A stretch of 64,000 nt of DNA from Halomonas zincidurans B6 (GCF_000731955.1 NZ_JNCK01000001.1:2108001-2172000), one strand, 5' to 3'; shown: positions 45,918-54,492, counted from the first letter of the stretch. A program made the numbers and translations. Notes: a model not told the origin generated them from the sequence alone.

Positions 45918-46291
45918 CATCGCCTGCCGCTGTTTGCCCCGCTGCCCCGGGATCCCCGACTGGCCAGCCTGTGCAAGGATTTCCTCGGCCGGCCGCATAT
46001 CCATAGCCTGCCCGAGGACTGGGCCCGGCAGCTGCATCGCAGCCAACGCACCTTCAATCGGCTGTTCCGTCAGCAGACCGGTCTGTCGTTCGCGGTGTGG
46101 CGCCAGCAGGCTGCCTGATGGCAGCCCTCCCCAGGCTGCTGGCCGGTAGCTCCGTTACCCGAACCGCGCTGGAACTCGGCTACGAGAGTCCGGGCGCCTT
46201 CTCCAGCATGTTTCGCAAGGTGCTCGGTCAATCCCCGACCGCCTTCGTGAGGGCTGCTACCCGCCAAGCGATAGAAATTGCTCAACCGTAG
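45918..46291 (+). pseudogene. AraC-family regulator C-terminal fragment, frameshifted
   Basis: The plus strand reads PRDPRLASLCKDFLGRPHIH, WARQLHRSQRTFNRLFRQQT and GLSFAVWRQQA, then a TGA; homology goes on in another frame as MAALPRLLAGSSVTRTALEL and GYESPGAFSSMFRKVLGQSP. These are the two HTHs of an AraC regulator. The N-terminus and the facing permease N-terminus were deleted together. Confidence 0.82.
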
Positions 46292-46385
46292 CTGGTGCAA
46301 GGCCTGGTCCTGGGGTCAGGTATCCCGTGGTAAAGGGTTCCCCCGCTCGCGTGTCCGCGCTTGACTTCCTTCCCGATCGGCCCAT

Positions 46386-46409
46386 TATACCATCCATATG
46401 GATGGTATA
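46386..46409. promoter_or_regulatory. 24-bp perfect palindrome upstream of the RHH gene
   Basis: The arms TATACCATCCAT and ATGGATGGTATA meet without spacer. Two more half-site-like copies (ATGGATTC, ATGGATGGTT) follow at 46409-46430. Ribbon-helix-helix proteins bind such repeated short half sites; the RHH gene starts 50 bp downstream, so autoregulation is likely. Confidence 0.7.
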
Positions 46410-46458
46410 TGGATTCTTTATGGATGGTTCAATAAGCAAGTCAACGAGGCATGGACAC

Positions 46459-46875
46459 ATGAGCGTGCATGAACTGCGCCGCAAGACCGGCGACTCCAGC
46501 GAGAAGATCACCATCAACCTGGGGGTCGTCGACCTGGGGCAGATCGATCTGCTGGTCCAGGAAGGGTTCTATTCCAATCGCACCGACCTGATCCGCACGG
46601 CCATCCGCAACCAGCTGGCGACCCATGCCGAGGCGGTCAGGGAGACCGTGACCCGCAAGGCCTTCGTGCTGGGGCTGGAGCACTACAGCCGCCAGGATCT
46701 GGAAGCCCTGCAGGCGTCGGGCGAGACGTTGCAGATCCAGGTCCTGGGGATGGCCAGCATTGCCGACGACGTATCACCGGAGCTTGCCCGCGCCACCATC
46801 GAGTCGGTGGTCGTGCTGGGTGCCCTGCATGCCAGCAAGGCGGTCAAGGCCGCCCTGGCGGATCGAATCCACTGA
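46459..46875 (+). CDS. Ribbon-helix-helix (CopG-like) regulator
   Basis: A 138-residue protein starting MSVHELRRKTGDSSEKITIN; GAGG lies nine bases before. KITINLGVVDLGQIDLLVQE followed by FYSNRTDLIRTAIRNQL is a CopG/Arc-type strand-helix-helix. The C-terminal 80 residues form an additional domain with hydrophobic heptads (ATIESVVVLGALHASKAVKA). It precedes the PHB-depolymerase-like gene by 23 bp, so it may control that gene as well as itself. Confidence 0.85.
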   Translation: MSVHELRRKTGDSSEKITINLGVVDLGQIDLLVQEGFYSNRTDLIRTAIRNQLATHAEAVRETVTRKAFVLGLEHYSRQDLEALQASGETLQIQVLGMASIADDVSPELARATIESVVVLGALHASKAVKAALADRIH

Positions 46876-46898
46876 ATTATTGAATAGGGATATTGACG

Positions 46899-48236
46899 AT
46901 GATCGACGCCGCCATGACGAAGCGAATCGAAGAAGCGACGCGGCTGACCCGCGCCGGAAAGCTGCACGAGGCCATGGCCGTCCTGCAGGGCGCGATGCCC
47001 AGGGACCCGTGCCGCAACGGCGAGGCCTTCGAGGGGACTACCTTCGAGGGGAATACCTTCGAGGGGAGCTGCCAGGTCGTCGACGAGGAGATGACGGCCT
47101 CGAAACCTGATTCGGAATCGCGCCGGACAGATGAAACGAGAACGCAAACGGACACTCTGTCCGCAGCTGGCCCTGCCAATCAGGCTTCAAATTGGGGAGT
47201 CCCGAGCGGCGATATTGGCGTGCCCGCCGCATGGCGCGACAAGTGGCTCAAGTTTCGCGGCGCCATAGCGCAGCCCGAGAGCGCGCAGCCCGAGCATGCA
47301 CGGGGAACCATCGAGGAGGCACGGCCCGGCGCGTTCACTGCCGGTCGATTCACCAACCCGGTCGGCACCCGCGATTACAAGCTGTATATCCCCAGCGGCC
47401 ATCACGGCCAGGCACTCCCGCTGGTGGTCATGCTGCATGGTTGCACGCAGGACCCCGACGACTTCGCCGCCGGAACCGACATGAATCGGCTGGCCGAGGA
47501 GCAGCTGTTCTGCGTGCTCTACCCGGCCCAGCCGATGACCGCCAACAGCTCGAAGTGCTGGAACTGGTTCAAGGCCGAAGACCAGCAGCGCGAGGGCGGC
47601 GAGCCGGCGATCATCGCCGGCATGGCCCGTCGGGTGATCGACACGCACGGGCTCGATGCCAGCCGGGTCTATGTCGCCGGGCTGTCGGCTGGCGGGGCCA
47701 TGGCGACGACCCTGGCGATGACCTATCCGGATCTCTTCGCGGCGGTGGGCGTGCATTCCGGGCTGCCCCACGGCGTGGCGCGAAGTCTTCCCGATGCCCT
47801 GGGGGCGATGCAGGGCGGCACGGGCCCCCTGGGAGGTGGTGGCGCGGCGCAAGCAAGCGGGTGGGCGTCGGAGGTGCCGGCCATCATCTTTCATGGCGAT
47901 CGCGACACCACCGTGCACCCCAGCAATGCGGATCGTGTTGCCGCCCAGTACGCCGCCGCGCGCAAACAGGTCGAGACGGCCAGCGAGCGCGAGGGCAACG
48001 CCAGGGTCGCGGTGGAAAAAGGTCAGGTGGCCAATGGCCATGCCTATACGCGCACCACGCATCATGATGCCAGGGGCGACCCGCGTCTGGAGCAGTGGCG
48101 GGTACAGGGCGCGGGCCACGCCTGGTCGGGAGGCAGCGCAAAGGGAAGCTATACCGATCCCAAGGGCCCCGATGCCGCCCGGGCAATGCTGCGCTTCTTC
48201 CATCGCCATCAGCAGGGCAAACGCAGCGCGAGCTAA
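46899..48236 (+). CDS. PHB depolymerase-family esterase
   Basis: A 445-residue alpha/beta hydrolase starting MIDAAMTKRIEEATRL. Residues about 135-420 are the esterase_phb domain: LPLVVMLHGCTQDPDDFAAG (oxyanion region), the lipase box GLSAGGAMATT and late GDRDTTVHPSNADR (Asp) and GAGHAWSGGS (His). No signal peptide is evident. The linker carries three FEG-repeat units (47026-47070). The expected activity is cleavage of short-chain polyhydroxyalkanoate or related esters. Confidence 0.88.
   Translation: MIDAAMTKRIEEATRLTRAGKLHEAMAVLQGAMPRDPCRNGEAFEGTTFEGNTFEGSCQVVDEEMTASKPDSESRRTDETRTQTDTLSAAGPANQASNWGVPSGDIGVPAAWRDKWLKFRGAIAQPESAQPEHARGTIEEARPGAFTAGRFTNPVGTRDYKLYIPSGHHGQALPLVVMLHGCTQDPDDFAAGTDMNRLAEEQLFCVLYPAQPMTANSSKCWNWFKAEDQQREGGEPAIIAGMARRVIDTHGLDASRVYVAGLSAGGAMATTLAMTYPDLFAAVGVHSGLPHGVARSLPDALGAMQGGTGPLGGGGAAQASGWASEVPAIIFHGDRDTTVHPSNADRVAAQYAAARKQVETASEREGNARVAVEKGQVANGHAYTRTTHHDARGDPRLEQWRVQGAGHAWSGGSAKGSYTDPKGPDAARAMLRFFHRHQQGKRSAS
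47026..47070 (+). repeat. Three 15-bp tandem repeats inside the esterase gene
   Basis: Units at 47026, 47041 and 47056 share CCTTCGAGGGGA and encode TFEG-x repeats near residue 45-58. They lie in the linker before the catalytic domain and keep the frame. Confidence 0.85.
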
Positions 48237-48710
48237 GGCGCCACCTGGCGGACGTTGAGTACGTCAGGGGCAAGCCGCTAGCAGTCACGTCAGACCGTGC
48301 ATCCGGGCCATTTGGTGACCGTCGTGAACGACCTGGCGTGCGCGCCCATACGGCGTTAAAAATCGGCTCGGGCGCGAGTCCGATCAAAATGCTCATTTAC
48401 ACCCCGTAAACTCGCGTGCGAGCCCAGTCCGCTTTTTCGCCAATTTTTTCCTTGTCTTGCCTTCGCTCGCCGACTTTTCGTACAAACCCTAGCCCGCGAA
48501 GAACCAAAATTATTATTTGCAAAATAGTGGTGCCTTCTACACTGGGTAGTGACCGTAAGGTTCTCTGGCATAAATCGACAAACAGGAATCGATAGCAAAA
48601 AACGGTGGCCGTTGTCGGCAGCATGGTGCGGACGACAAGGAGCTTGAAGTCTTAATCTCATAGACGACAACAGACTTCATTAAAAGCTGATGTTAGCAAG
48701 GAGTATCATC
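48237..48710. other. Long intergenic region before the outer-membrane protein gene
   Basis: No gene was found in 474 bp. The section 48355-48500 contains A/T-rich runs and an inverted GCTCGGGCGCGAG / CTCGCGTGCGAGC pair (about 48366-48427) that could fold. Bases 48600-48710 should carry the promoter of the next gene; AAGGAG precedes its ATG. Confidence 0.5.
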
Positions 48711-49247
48711 ATGAATGTTTTTGTAAATTCTTCTCTCCCCGTGCTGGTTGGGGCTTCTCTTCTGTTTGCCTCCTCTGCCATGGCCCAAGAGATAGGCCCG
48801 CAGACGGGTGACAGGGAGTTCTCCCTCTCCGGTACCGGTAGCAGCAGCAAGGACTTCGACAACGGCAGCTTCGGCATTTCCGGCGACTACGGCTGGTACC
48901 TGTCGGATCGCACGCTGATGGGTATTCGTCAGAGCGTCAATTTTGCTGACGTGGAAGGCGATGACAACGTCTGGAATGGTAGCACTCGGGGCTTTGCCGA
49001 TTACCACTTCGGCCGAGGCGCGGCCCGGCCTTTCGTGGGTGCCTCACTCGGTGGCATTTATGGTGACGCCGTGAAGGACACCGGCATCGCCGGCCTGGAA
49101 ACTGGCCTCAAGTACTATATGCTGCCCACCACCTTCGTGCAGGCAAGAGCCGAGTACCAGTTCTTGTTCGATAGCAGCGACAGTGCCGAAGACAACTACG
49201 ACGACGGCGCCTGGGCCTATACCTTCGGCATGGGTATCAACTTCTGA
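48711..49247 (+). CDS. Small outer-membrane beta-barrel protein
   Basis: 178 residues with a signal peptide MNVFVNSSLPVLVGASLLFA cut after AMA. The mature part alternates hydrophobic and polar residues in beta strands (GSFGISGDYGWYLSDRT, TTFVQARAEYQFLF) and ends in FGMGINF, a terminal Phe recognised by the BAM machinery. Eight strands are likely, as in OmpA/OmpW-like small barrels. Function unknown. ATG follows AAGGAGTATCATC. Confidence 0.75.
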   Translation: MNVFVNSSLPVLVGASLLFASSAMAQEIGPQTGDREFSLSGTGSSSKDFDNGSFGISGDYGWYLSDRTLMGIRQSVNFADVEGDDNVWNGSTRGFADYHFGRGAARPFVGASLGGIYGDAVKDTGIAGLETGLKYYMLPTTFVQARAEYQFLFDSSDSAEDNYDDGAWAYTFGMGINF

Positions 49248-49293
49248 GGATCAGCACTGATCCCATGCTTGTGAAGTGATCCACTTGGAGCGG

Positions 49294-49315
49294 ACACCCC
49301 AGGCGATAGGGGTGT
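49294..49315 (+). terminator. Stem-loop after the outer-membrane protein gene
   Basis: ACACCCC and GGGGTGT pair around an 8-base loop, 47 bp after the stop. There is no U-run, so it is a weak terminator candidate at best. Confidence 0.4.
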
Positions 49316-49337
49316 TCGTGGCCAATTCGTGACCGAG

Positions 49338-49670
49338 AAGCCACGACATCCGTTTCCGATGCTCCGTTCATCGCCGAGTGTATTGCACAGCAGAATGCCC
49401 TACCCCCGCCGCTGCGCCGCTTCCTGGATGCCGCCAATCACCCGGGCAAAGAAAGGTGTTGGCGATGGTCGGCACCAGCACCACCAGGTTGCGGGTGCGT
49501 TGCGACCGGAACTGCACCGCCATGAGATTCGGCCGGTAACCAGCCTGCTCGACGGCGGCCAGCACCCTGGCGCGCGTTCCCGGCGACACGATGTCAGGGG
49601 TCTTCAAGGTGCGCGACACCGTCGCCACCGACACACCGACCAACTCGGCCACCTTACGAATATTGGTCAT
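49338..49670 (-). pseudogene. LacI-family regulator N-terminal fragment
   Basis: Starts MTNIRKVAELVGVSVATVSR with a complete LacI helix-turn-helix and hinge (ARVLAAVEQAGYRPN), then NLVVLVPTIANTF. A frameshift follows near 49455 (FARVIGGIQEAAQRRG in the other frame) and only traces (LLCNTLGDERSIGN) remain. The effector domain is gone. The fragment of about 65 residues might still bind DNA weakly. Confidence 0.8.
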
Positions 49671-49813
49671 CCCTGGCTGTGAACCTCCTCGTCTCGTCGC
49701 CTACCTCGGCACCCTCATGCGCGCCAGTCTACTGCATCATTGCCCCTGGCTCATCGGTACACCCGCTCGCGCCCCTGCGACCTAGTAGAGCGTTCCAACA
49801 ATACGCTTACGTA

Positions 49814-50779
49814 TTATGCGCCCTCCAAGTCGAACTGCTTCCAGCGGAAGACAACCGGGGCCGCGTTCATTTCACCGATGCCCTTCAGGATGCGCGCCTT
49901 GAGTTCGGCGATCCAATCGATGAATACGCGCAGCTTCGCGCTGACATGCCGGTTTGGCGGAAACGCCAGGTACAACGGCATCGGGTCGAGCTGCCAATCC
50001 TCGAAAAGGGCCACCAACTCCCCCGAGGCGAGATGGTCCCTGGCCATGTAGTCCGGCAGCCACAGGATGCCCAAGCCGGCCAGGCCCGCCGCAAGATAGC
50101 TATTGCCATCGTCCGTCGACAGGACGTAGCGGCCCTGCACCTTGATGCTCTCCTGATCGCGATGCATGGCGAAGGGCTTGCCGAGACGGGACCCCAGGAA
50201 GCCCACGATTCGGTGCTGGGTATTTTCCAGTTCCCGAGGGTGCGAGGGCGAACCGGCACGCTCCAGGTAGCTCGGCGCTGCATAGACCCCCAGCCGCAGG
50301 TCGCCGATGCGCCGCGCCATCAGCGATTGATCGGTCAGCTCGCCACCGCGCACCACGCAATCCACCTTCTCGTCGATGATGTCCACCATGCGATCGCTGA
50401 CGCCCAGGTCCAGCTGGATTTCCGGGTAACGGGCATGGAAGGCAGGCAGTGCCGGTATAAGAATCATGCGAGCCAGTGGACTGGGGACATCCACCCGCAA
50501 CCGCCCCCTGGGTACGCTCGAGGCGCCAGACAGGCTGGTCTCGGCATCATCCAGGTCAGCCAGCAAGCCTAGCACCCGCTCATAGTAGGCGGCGCCGTCG
50601 GCGGTCACGTTGACCTTGCGCGTGGTGCGGTTCAGCAGGCGAACGCGCAAGCGTGCCTCCAACTGCTGCACGAGCTGCGTGACGCTGGTCTTGCTCATGT
50701 GAAGGGTGTCGGCGGCCTTGGTGAAGCTGCCGGTTTCCACCACCCGCGCAAACGCCTGCATTGCATCGAAACGGTCCAT
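49814..50779 (-). CDS. LysR-family regulator
   Basis: A 321-residue regulator. MDRFDAMQAFARVVETGSFT and KAADTLHMSKTSVTQLVQQL form the winged helix; PRGRLRVDVPSPLARMILIP starts the effector domain with the RGGELTDQSLMARRIGDLRL landmark. It is divergent from RidA with 154 bp between, so it probably regulates RidA. A damaged second copy of this pair lies at 38629-38864. Confidence 0.92.
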   Translation of the reverse strand: MDRFDAMQAFARVVETGSFTKAADTLHMSKTSVTQLVQQLEARLRVRLLNRTTRKVNVTADGAAYYERVLGLLADLDDAETSLSGASSVPRGRLRVDVPSPLARMILIPALPAFHARYPEIQLDLGVSDRMVDIIDEKVDCVVRGGELTDQSLMARRIGDLRLGVYAAPSYLERAGSPSHPRELENTQHRIVGFLGSRLGKPFAMHRDQESIKVQGRYVLSTDDGNSYLAAGLAGLGILWLPDYMARDHLASGELVALFEDWQLDPMPLYLAFPPNRHVSAKLRVFIDWIAELKARILKGIGEMNAAPVVFRWKQFDLEGA

Positions 50780-50933
50780 GGCTTCCCTAAATAGTGACCC
50801 AGGGCTCTTCGTGATTGTTCGTGATCTGCAAACAGTGATGGCCAGGCTTGCTCGTTTATCCGCGCCCCCACGGCTCCTAAATTATCACCATCGTTGACAC
50901 GGGTCGCTTCGGCCCGCTGATGGAGACAAGACC
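50780..50933. promoter_or_regulatory. Divergent LysR/RidA promoter region
   Basis: This 154-bp gap must hold both promoters and LysR sites. GGAGACAAGACC precedes the RidA ATG. I could not single out a T-N11-A motif with confidence. Confidence 0.5.
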
Positions 50934-51338
50934 ATGACCAAGCGTGACGTCGTTTTCCCGGCCGGGCGCCAGGCGCTCTACGAGCGGAACCGCTATTCGC
51001 CGGCGATTCGATCCAATGGGTTCCTGTTCGTCTCGGGCCAGGTGGGTAGTCGGGAAGACGGCTCCCCCGAGCCGGACCTGGAGGCACAAGTCCGGCTCGC
51101 CTTCGACAATCTGGTGGCGATCCTGAAAGCAGCGGGATGCACCTTCGACGACGTGGTCGATGTCACCGTGTTCATGGTCGATCCCCAATCGACCTTCGAG
51201 ACGGCCTGGAAGGTGGTGCCAGAGTTCTGGGGGAGCGCGCCGCACCCGACACTGACCGCCGTGGGTGTCACCTGGCTCTATGGCTTCGATTTTGAAATCA
51301 AGGTGATAGCGAAGCTGCCGGAATCGGCCACCGAATGA
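50934..51338 (+). CDS. RidA-family protein
   Basis: 134 residues starting MTKRDVVFPAGRQALYERNR. Features are FLFVSGQVGSREDGSPEPDL, a VDVTVFMVDPQSTFETAWKV segment and HPTLTAVGVTWLYG. In true imine deaminases a conserved Arg sits in this last strand as P-x-R-T/S; here it reads PTLTAVGV with Leu, so classical RidA activity is doubtful. A subfamily role in detoxification or in the LysR-controlled pathway is possible. Confidence 0.85.
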   Translation: MTKRDVVFPAGRQALYERNRYSPAIRSNGFLFVSGQVGSREDGSPEPDLEAQVRLAFDNLVAILKAAGCTFDDVVDVTVFMVDPQSTFETAWKVVPEFWGSAPHPTLTAVGVTWLYGFDFEIKVIAKLPESATE

Positions 51339-51390
51339 GCCCGGCATTGCGGGTAGCCTTCGTTGACTATCCTGCACCGTGTCGGATCGA

Positions 51391-51464
51391 CTACCCAGTA
51401 GTTTCTCCGCGAGCAATATCGTGCTCGCTAATGACCGTCACCACTCTCGGCCACCACTCGTGCC
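51391..51464 (-). pseudogene. Relic of an MscS C-terminus
   Basis: The minus strand reads HEWWPRVVTVISEHDIARG to a TAG. The intact MscS gene at 26711 ends HPEWWPREVSVISERDVALG, so this is the tail of a related channel. Nothing else of that gene remains. Confidence 0.7.
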
Positions 51465-51539
51465 CCAGGGGTAAAGATGTCGCGCCCGGCAAGGATCTTC
51501 GTAGCTCGCTCGCGCAGCGTATCGCTCTCGATCAGTTCG

Positions 51540-51819
51540 AGACGAAACAGCGAGGTGGACGCCCGGAAGGAGAAGGTCGATGGCTACACGTCGATCGCCG
51601 CCTATCTGGGCAATGAAGGCTGGTGCCAGGGCCTGGAGCTGCGTCCCGGCAAGCGGCGCCGGATACGCACCGTATTGCAGGAACTGGTCCATCGTGCCGC
51701 CGTGGTAGTCCACAAGGCCCGTCAGATCATCCTCGATGTCGGGCAGGACATTGGCCGCATGAGGGTGTTGAACACCCTGCGGAGCCGGCTGCGTTACCCG
51801 CGAGGGTCGCCCTGCTGAT
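51540..51819 (+). pseudogene. IS1380-like transposase debris
   Basis: The plus strand reads EKVDGYTSIAAYLGNEGWCQ followed by LELRPGK, the conserved centre of one IS1380/IS4-type branch, then jumps to TVLQELVHRAAVVVHKARQI and ends RSRLRYP like the transposase C-terminus. The catalytic regions between are missing. It differs from the IS1380 gene at 44082. Confidence 0.55.
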
Positions 51820-52316
51820 CGCCTGTGGGGGAATGTCACTTGGAAGAGGGCTGATGGTCACCAGCAGCCAGCATCGCCATGCCCGGCGGGTAGAAATGCA
51901 TGACAAAACGGATCATCGTCGCCGGCCGACGCGGCAATGGTTGGCCATCGCAGACATGCGTTCGGCGATTGAGACGGGATCGGAGGTCAAAAAATGCTCG
52001 CTGGCGGTGACAGGGAAAGTGCCGATGCCGGCTTCACGGATTCACGGATTCAGGAATACTATTGCTAGTATTTTTCCCCGCCCTATCGACTTGGCTCCCT
52101 GATTTTTTCCGATGAGCTGATACCTACGAGTCCTGCATGCCCTGATCAGGGCCCAGGCTGCCGGAGATGGTAATCTAAGCTGGGAGTCAACTGGGCCGGC
52201 ATTCTCCGGCAGGCGCCACGCCTTCCAAGACCAAGGCCGCGCGCCGCGATGCGACTTGACTGCCACCCGTGGCGGTAGTGTGATGAGGCCCTCTGTCATA
52301 TCGCCCCGAGGCCTCA
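51820..52316. other. Gap upstream of cbiX-like gene
   Basis: No gene was recognised in about 500 bp. I looked for a cobalamin riboswitch because a CbiX-like gene follows but saw no conserved B12-box. A GC-rich pair CCACCCGTGG lies near 52264. Bases 52040-52110 are AT-rich and may hold a promoter. Confidence 0.5.
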
Positions 52317-53183
52317 ATGCGAAAGATTCTGCTCGTCGACAACGGCTCGCTGCGCCCCCAGGCCACGCTCAACCTGCGTCGCCTTGCACATGCCCTGAGC
52401 CAGGCCACCGGCGAGGCGGTCGAGGCCACGTCGCTGCTGCATTCGTACAAGATCCCCCCGGAGGAGCTCGGCGGCCACAAGGCCGTGACACTGGGGCCGC
52501 TGGCCGAACGGGCCGCCGCCCAGGGCGTGACCGAGCTGGTCATTCTGCCGTTCTTCTTCGGCCCCAGCCGGGCGTTGACCACTTATATGCCGGAGCGCCT
52601 GGCCGAGGTACAGGCCAACTACCCGCAACTCGGCGTCAAGGTCGCCCTGCCGCTGGTCGACAGCCAGGCAACGCCGGATCTGCGCCTGGCGCAGCTGTTG
52701 GCGGGCAATGTGCGCGAGCGCCTGGCGGGGCTGACGCACCCCAGGGTGGTGCTGGTCGATCACGGCAGCCCGATCCCCGAGGTCACGGCGGTGCGCAACT
52801 ATCTGGCCGGCCAGTTGAGCGCGCTGCTCGCCGATGAAGCCGGCTGCGTGACATTCGCCTCGATGGAGCGGCGCGAAGGCGAGGCCTACCGCTTCAACGA
52901 ACCACTGCTGGAAGACCTGCTGGCCTCGCCGGCGCTGGCCGGCAGCGAGGTAATCCTGGCCATGCTGTTCCTGTCGCCGGGCCGCCACGCCGGCGAAGGC
53001 GGCGACATCGCGGAAATCTGCGAGCAGGCGATGGCGCGCTCCCCCGGCCTGAGCGTCACCCCGACGCGGCTGGTGGGCGAGAACGACGCCATCGTCGACA
53101 TTCTCGCCAGCCGCCTGCACCAGGCGCTTGCCGGCGAGCCGCTGCTGCTGGCGATGCCGTCTAAAGGCGCCGCCACCCCCTGA
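52317..53183 (+). CDS. cbiX: CbiX/SirB-type chelatase (two-domain)
   Basis: A 288-residue protein with two chelatase repeats: the first begins ILLVDNGSLRPQATLNLRRL, the second RVVLVDHGSPIPEVTAVRNY. ELVILPFFFGPSRALTTYMP and VILAMLFLSPGRHAGEGGDI are the paired metal-entry segments; only the second repeat has the DHGSP histidine while the first has DNGSL, and GRHAGEGGD supplies another His. It would insert cobalt or iron into sirohydrochlorin, or be a relative with another metal task. No other cobalamin gene is nearby. Confidence 0.82.
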   Translation: MRKILLVDNGSLRPQATLNLRRLAHALSQATGEAVEATSLLHSYKIPPEELGGHKAVTLGPLAERAAAQGVTELVILPFFFGPSRALTTYMPERLAEVQANYPQLGVKVALPLVDSQATPDLRLAQLLAGNVRERLAGLTHPRVVLVDHGSPIPEVTAVRNYLAGQLSALLADEAGCVTFASMERREGEAYRFNEPLLEDLLASPALAGSEVILAMLFLSPGRHAGEGGDIAEICEQAMARSPGLSVTPTRLVGENDAIVDILASRLHQALAGEPLLLAMPSKGAATP

Positions 53184-53204
53184 TACCATCGCATTATTCA
53201 AGCC

Positions 53205-53228
53205 ATTGGCCGGTACACCGGCCAATGC
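53205..53228. terminator. Stem-loop between cbiX-like and ppa genes
   Basis: CATTGGCCGG and CCGGCCAATG form a perfect 10-bp stem with a TACA loop between two converging genes. No T-run on either side, but position suggests a bidirectional terminator or transcript-end hairpin. Confidence 0.6.
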
Positions 53229-53333
53229 GTTCACCGCCTATTGCTCGCTACGCTCGTTGCGCTCATTACTTGCGCTACTGGCCACGGCCGCCCGCTGGGC
53301 CACTGGGCGCGGGCGGCCGACGGGGTTCGGTGG

Positions 53334-53927
53334 TTATTGGGCGCTACGGTAGTCGTTCAGGGCACCGGAGACGATGTCGCGCGCTTCGCTGGCGTCGCCA
53401 AAGCCATTGAGTTCGATGTTGCCGCCGTCGGGCAGATTCTTGTAGACGCGGAAGAAGGCGTTCAATCGCTCTACGTCCATTTTCGGCAGGTCGTCCATCT
53501 CGTCGATGTCGGCGTAGGTGGGGTCCACGTCGTCGGCCGGTACGGCGATGATCTTGTCGTCGCTCTCCCCGTCATCGATCATGCGCAGCACCCCGATGGC
53601 CTTGGCCTTGATGACCGCGCCCGGGTAAATGGCATCACGGGTCAGCACCAGGGCATCGAGCGGGTCGCCGTCTCCACCCGCCGAGCTGGTGATGGAGCCG
53701 TAATTGGCCGGGTAACGCACCGGCATCGAGACGTAGCGATCGACGATCAGCTGGCCGTTCTCGGTATTGATCTCGTACTTGGTAAAGCTGCCAGCAGGGA
53801 TTTCGTTGACCACATGAAAGGTTGCCGGGGCGTCCTCGGTCTGCGGGTAGTCGAACACATTTTGGGCCTGGGCGGTGGCGGATGCCAGCAGGCTACCGGC
53901 GATCAATGTCATTGCGAGTGATTTCAA
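53334..53927 (-). CDS. ppa: Exported family I inorganic pyrophosphatase
   Basis: A 197-residue protein starting MKSLAMTLIAGSLLASATAQ, a clear signal peptide cut after AQA. The catalytic core follows: KYEINTENGQLIVDRYVS, PANYGSITSSAGGDGDPLDA with the signature DGDPLD, and later PADDVDPTYADIDEMDDLP. Lys/Tyr/Asp metal ligands look intact. Most family I pyrophosphatases are cytoplasmic, so an exported one points to hydrolysis of periplasmic pyrophosphate for phosphate supply. Confidence 0.88.
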   Translation of the reverse strand: MKSLAMTLIAGSLLASATAQAQNVFDYPQTEDAPATFHVVNEIPAGSFTKYEINTENGQLIVDRYVSMPVRYPANYGSITSSAGGDGDPLDALVLTRDAIYPGAVIKAKAIGVLRMIDDGESDDKIIAVPADDVDPTYADIDEMDDLPKMDVERLNAFFRVYKNLPDGGNIELNGFGDASEARDIVSGALNDYRSAQ

Positions 53928-54151
53928 GTCGAATCTCCTGAGTCTGGGGCGAGGCCCTGAGGCTAGGAGATTTCCATGACAGCCCCATGACAGCCGCCAC
54001 AGCTACAGCCGAGTCGCTGGCTCGGCGCCCGGCTCACAGCACGAGCGCGAGCATTGCCGCTCGCAGGTCCCAGGCGCCCGCTTGTCGCTCATCGGGTAAG
54101 CTGTCATCGTCGGTCGGATCGACTACCCAGCGACCATAAGGACAGTGCCCC

Positions 54152-54484
54152 GTGTTCATCGCCATGAATCGTTTCCGGGTGAATCCCGAGAGAGTTGATG
54201 AGTTCGAACAGATATGGCTCGAGCGGGAGACCCACCTGCAGGGCCTGCCCGGCTTCATCGAGTTTCACATGCTACGCGGCCCCAAGGAGGAAGACCACGT
54301 GCTCTACGCCTCGCATACCCTCTGGCGTTCGCGCGAGGATTTCGAGGCCTGGACGCACTCCGAGGCGTTTCGCGCCGCACATGCCAATGCCGGCCAGAGC
54401 CGCCGTGAGGGGCTTTATCTCGGCCCGCCGAAGTTCGAGGGCTTCGAGGTCATCCAGACCATCGCCAAGAACAACGATGCCTGA
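54152..54484 (+). CDS. ABM/HmoA-like monooxygenase
   Basis: 110 residues starting with GTG (MFIAMNRFRVNPERVDEFEQ), ten bases after AAGGA. NRFRV, LQGLPGFIEFHMLRGP, SHTLWRSREDFEAWTHSEAF and AHANAG are the usual pattern of antibiotic-biosynthesis-monooxygenase proteins, including heme-degrading HmoA/IsdG types; the Asn near the start, the Trp and the HAN histidine correspond to the heme-degrading set. It therefore may degrade heme, though the assignment is by motif only. It lies 8 bp before an SDR gene. Confidence 0.82.
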   Translation: MFIAMNRFRVNPERVDEFEQIWLERETHLQGLPGFIEFHMLRGPKEEDHVLYASHTLWRSREDFEAWTHSEAFRAAHANAGQSRREGLYLGPPKFEGFEVIQTIAKNNDA

Positions 54485-54492
54485 ACTCGCCC

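Noticed and set aside
48355..48500. Small RNA or attachment site in the long intergenic region
   Set aside because: An inverted GC-rich pair exists, but no promoter/terminator pair, known RNA motif or duplicated target could be shown.
52100..52316. Possible cobalamin riboswitch upstream of the CbiX-like gene
   Set aside because: The conserved B12-box and supporting stems were not found; only scattered GC-rich repeats are present.
51380..54131. Shared 17-base string TCGGATCGACTACCCAG at about 51382 and 54116
   Set aside because: Two short copies without further similarity; not enough to call a repeat family or attachment site.
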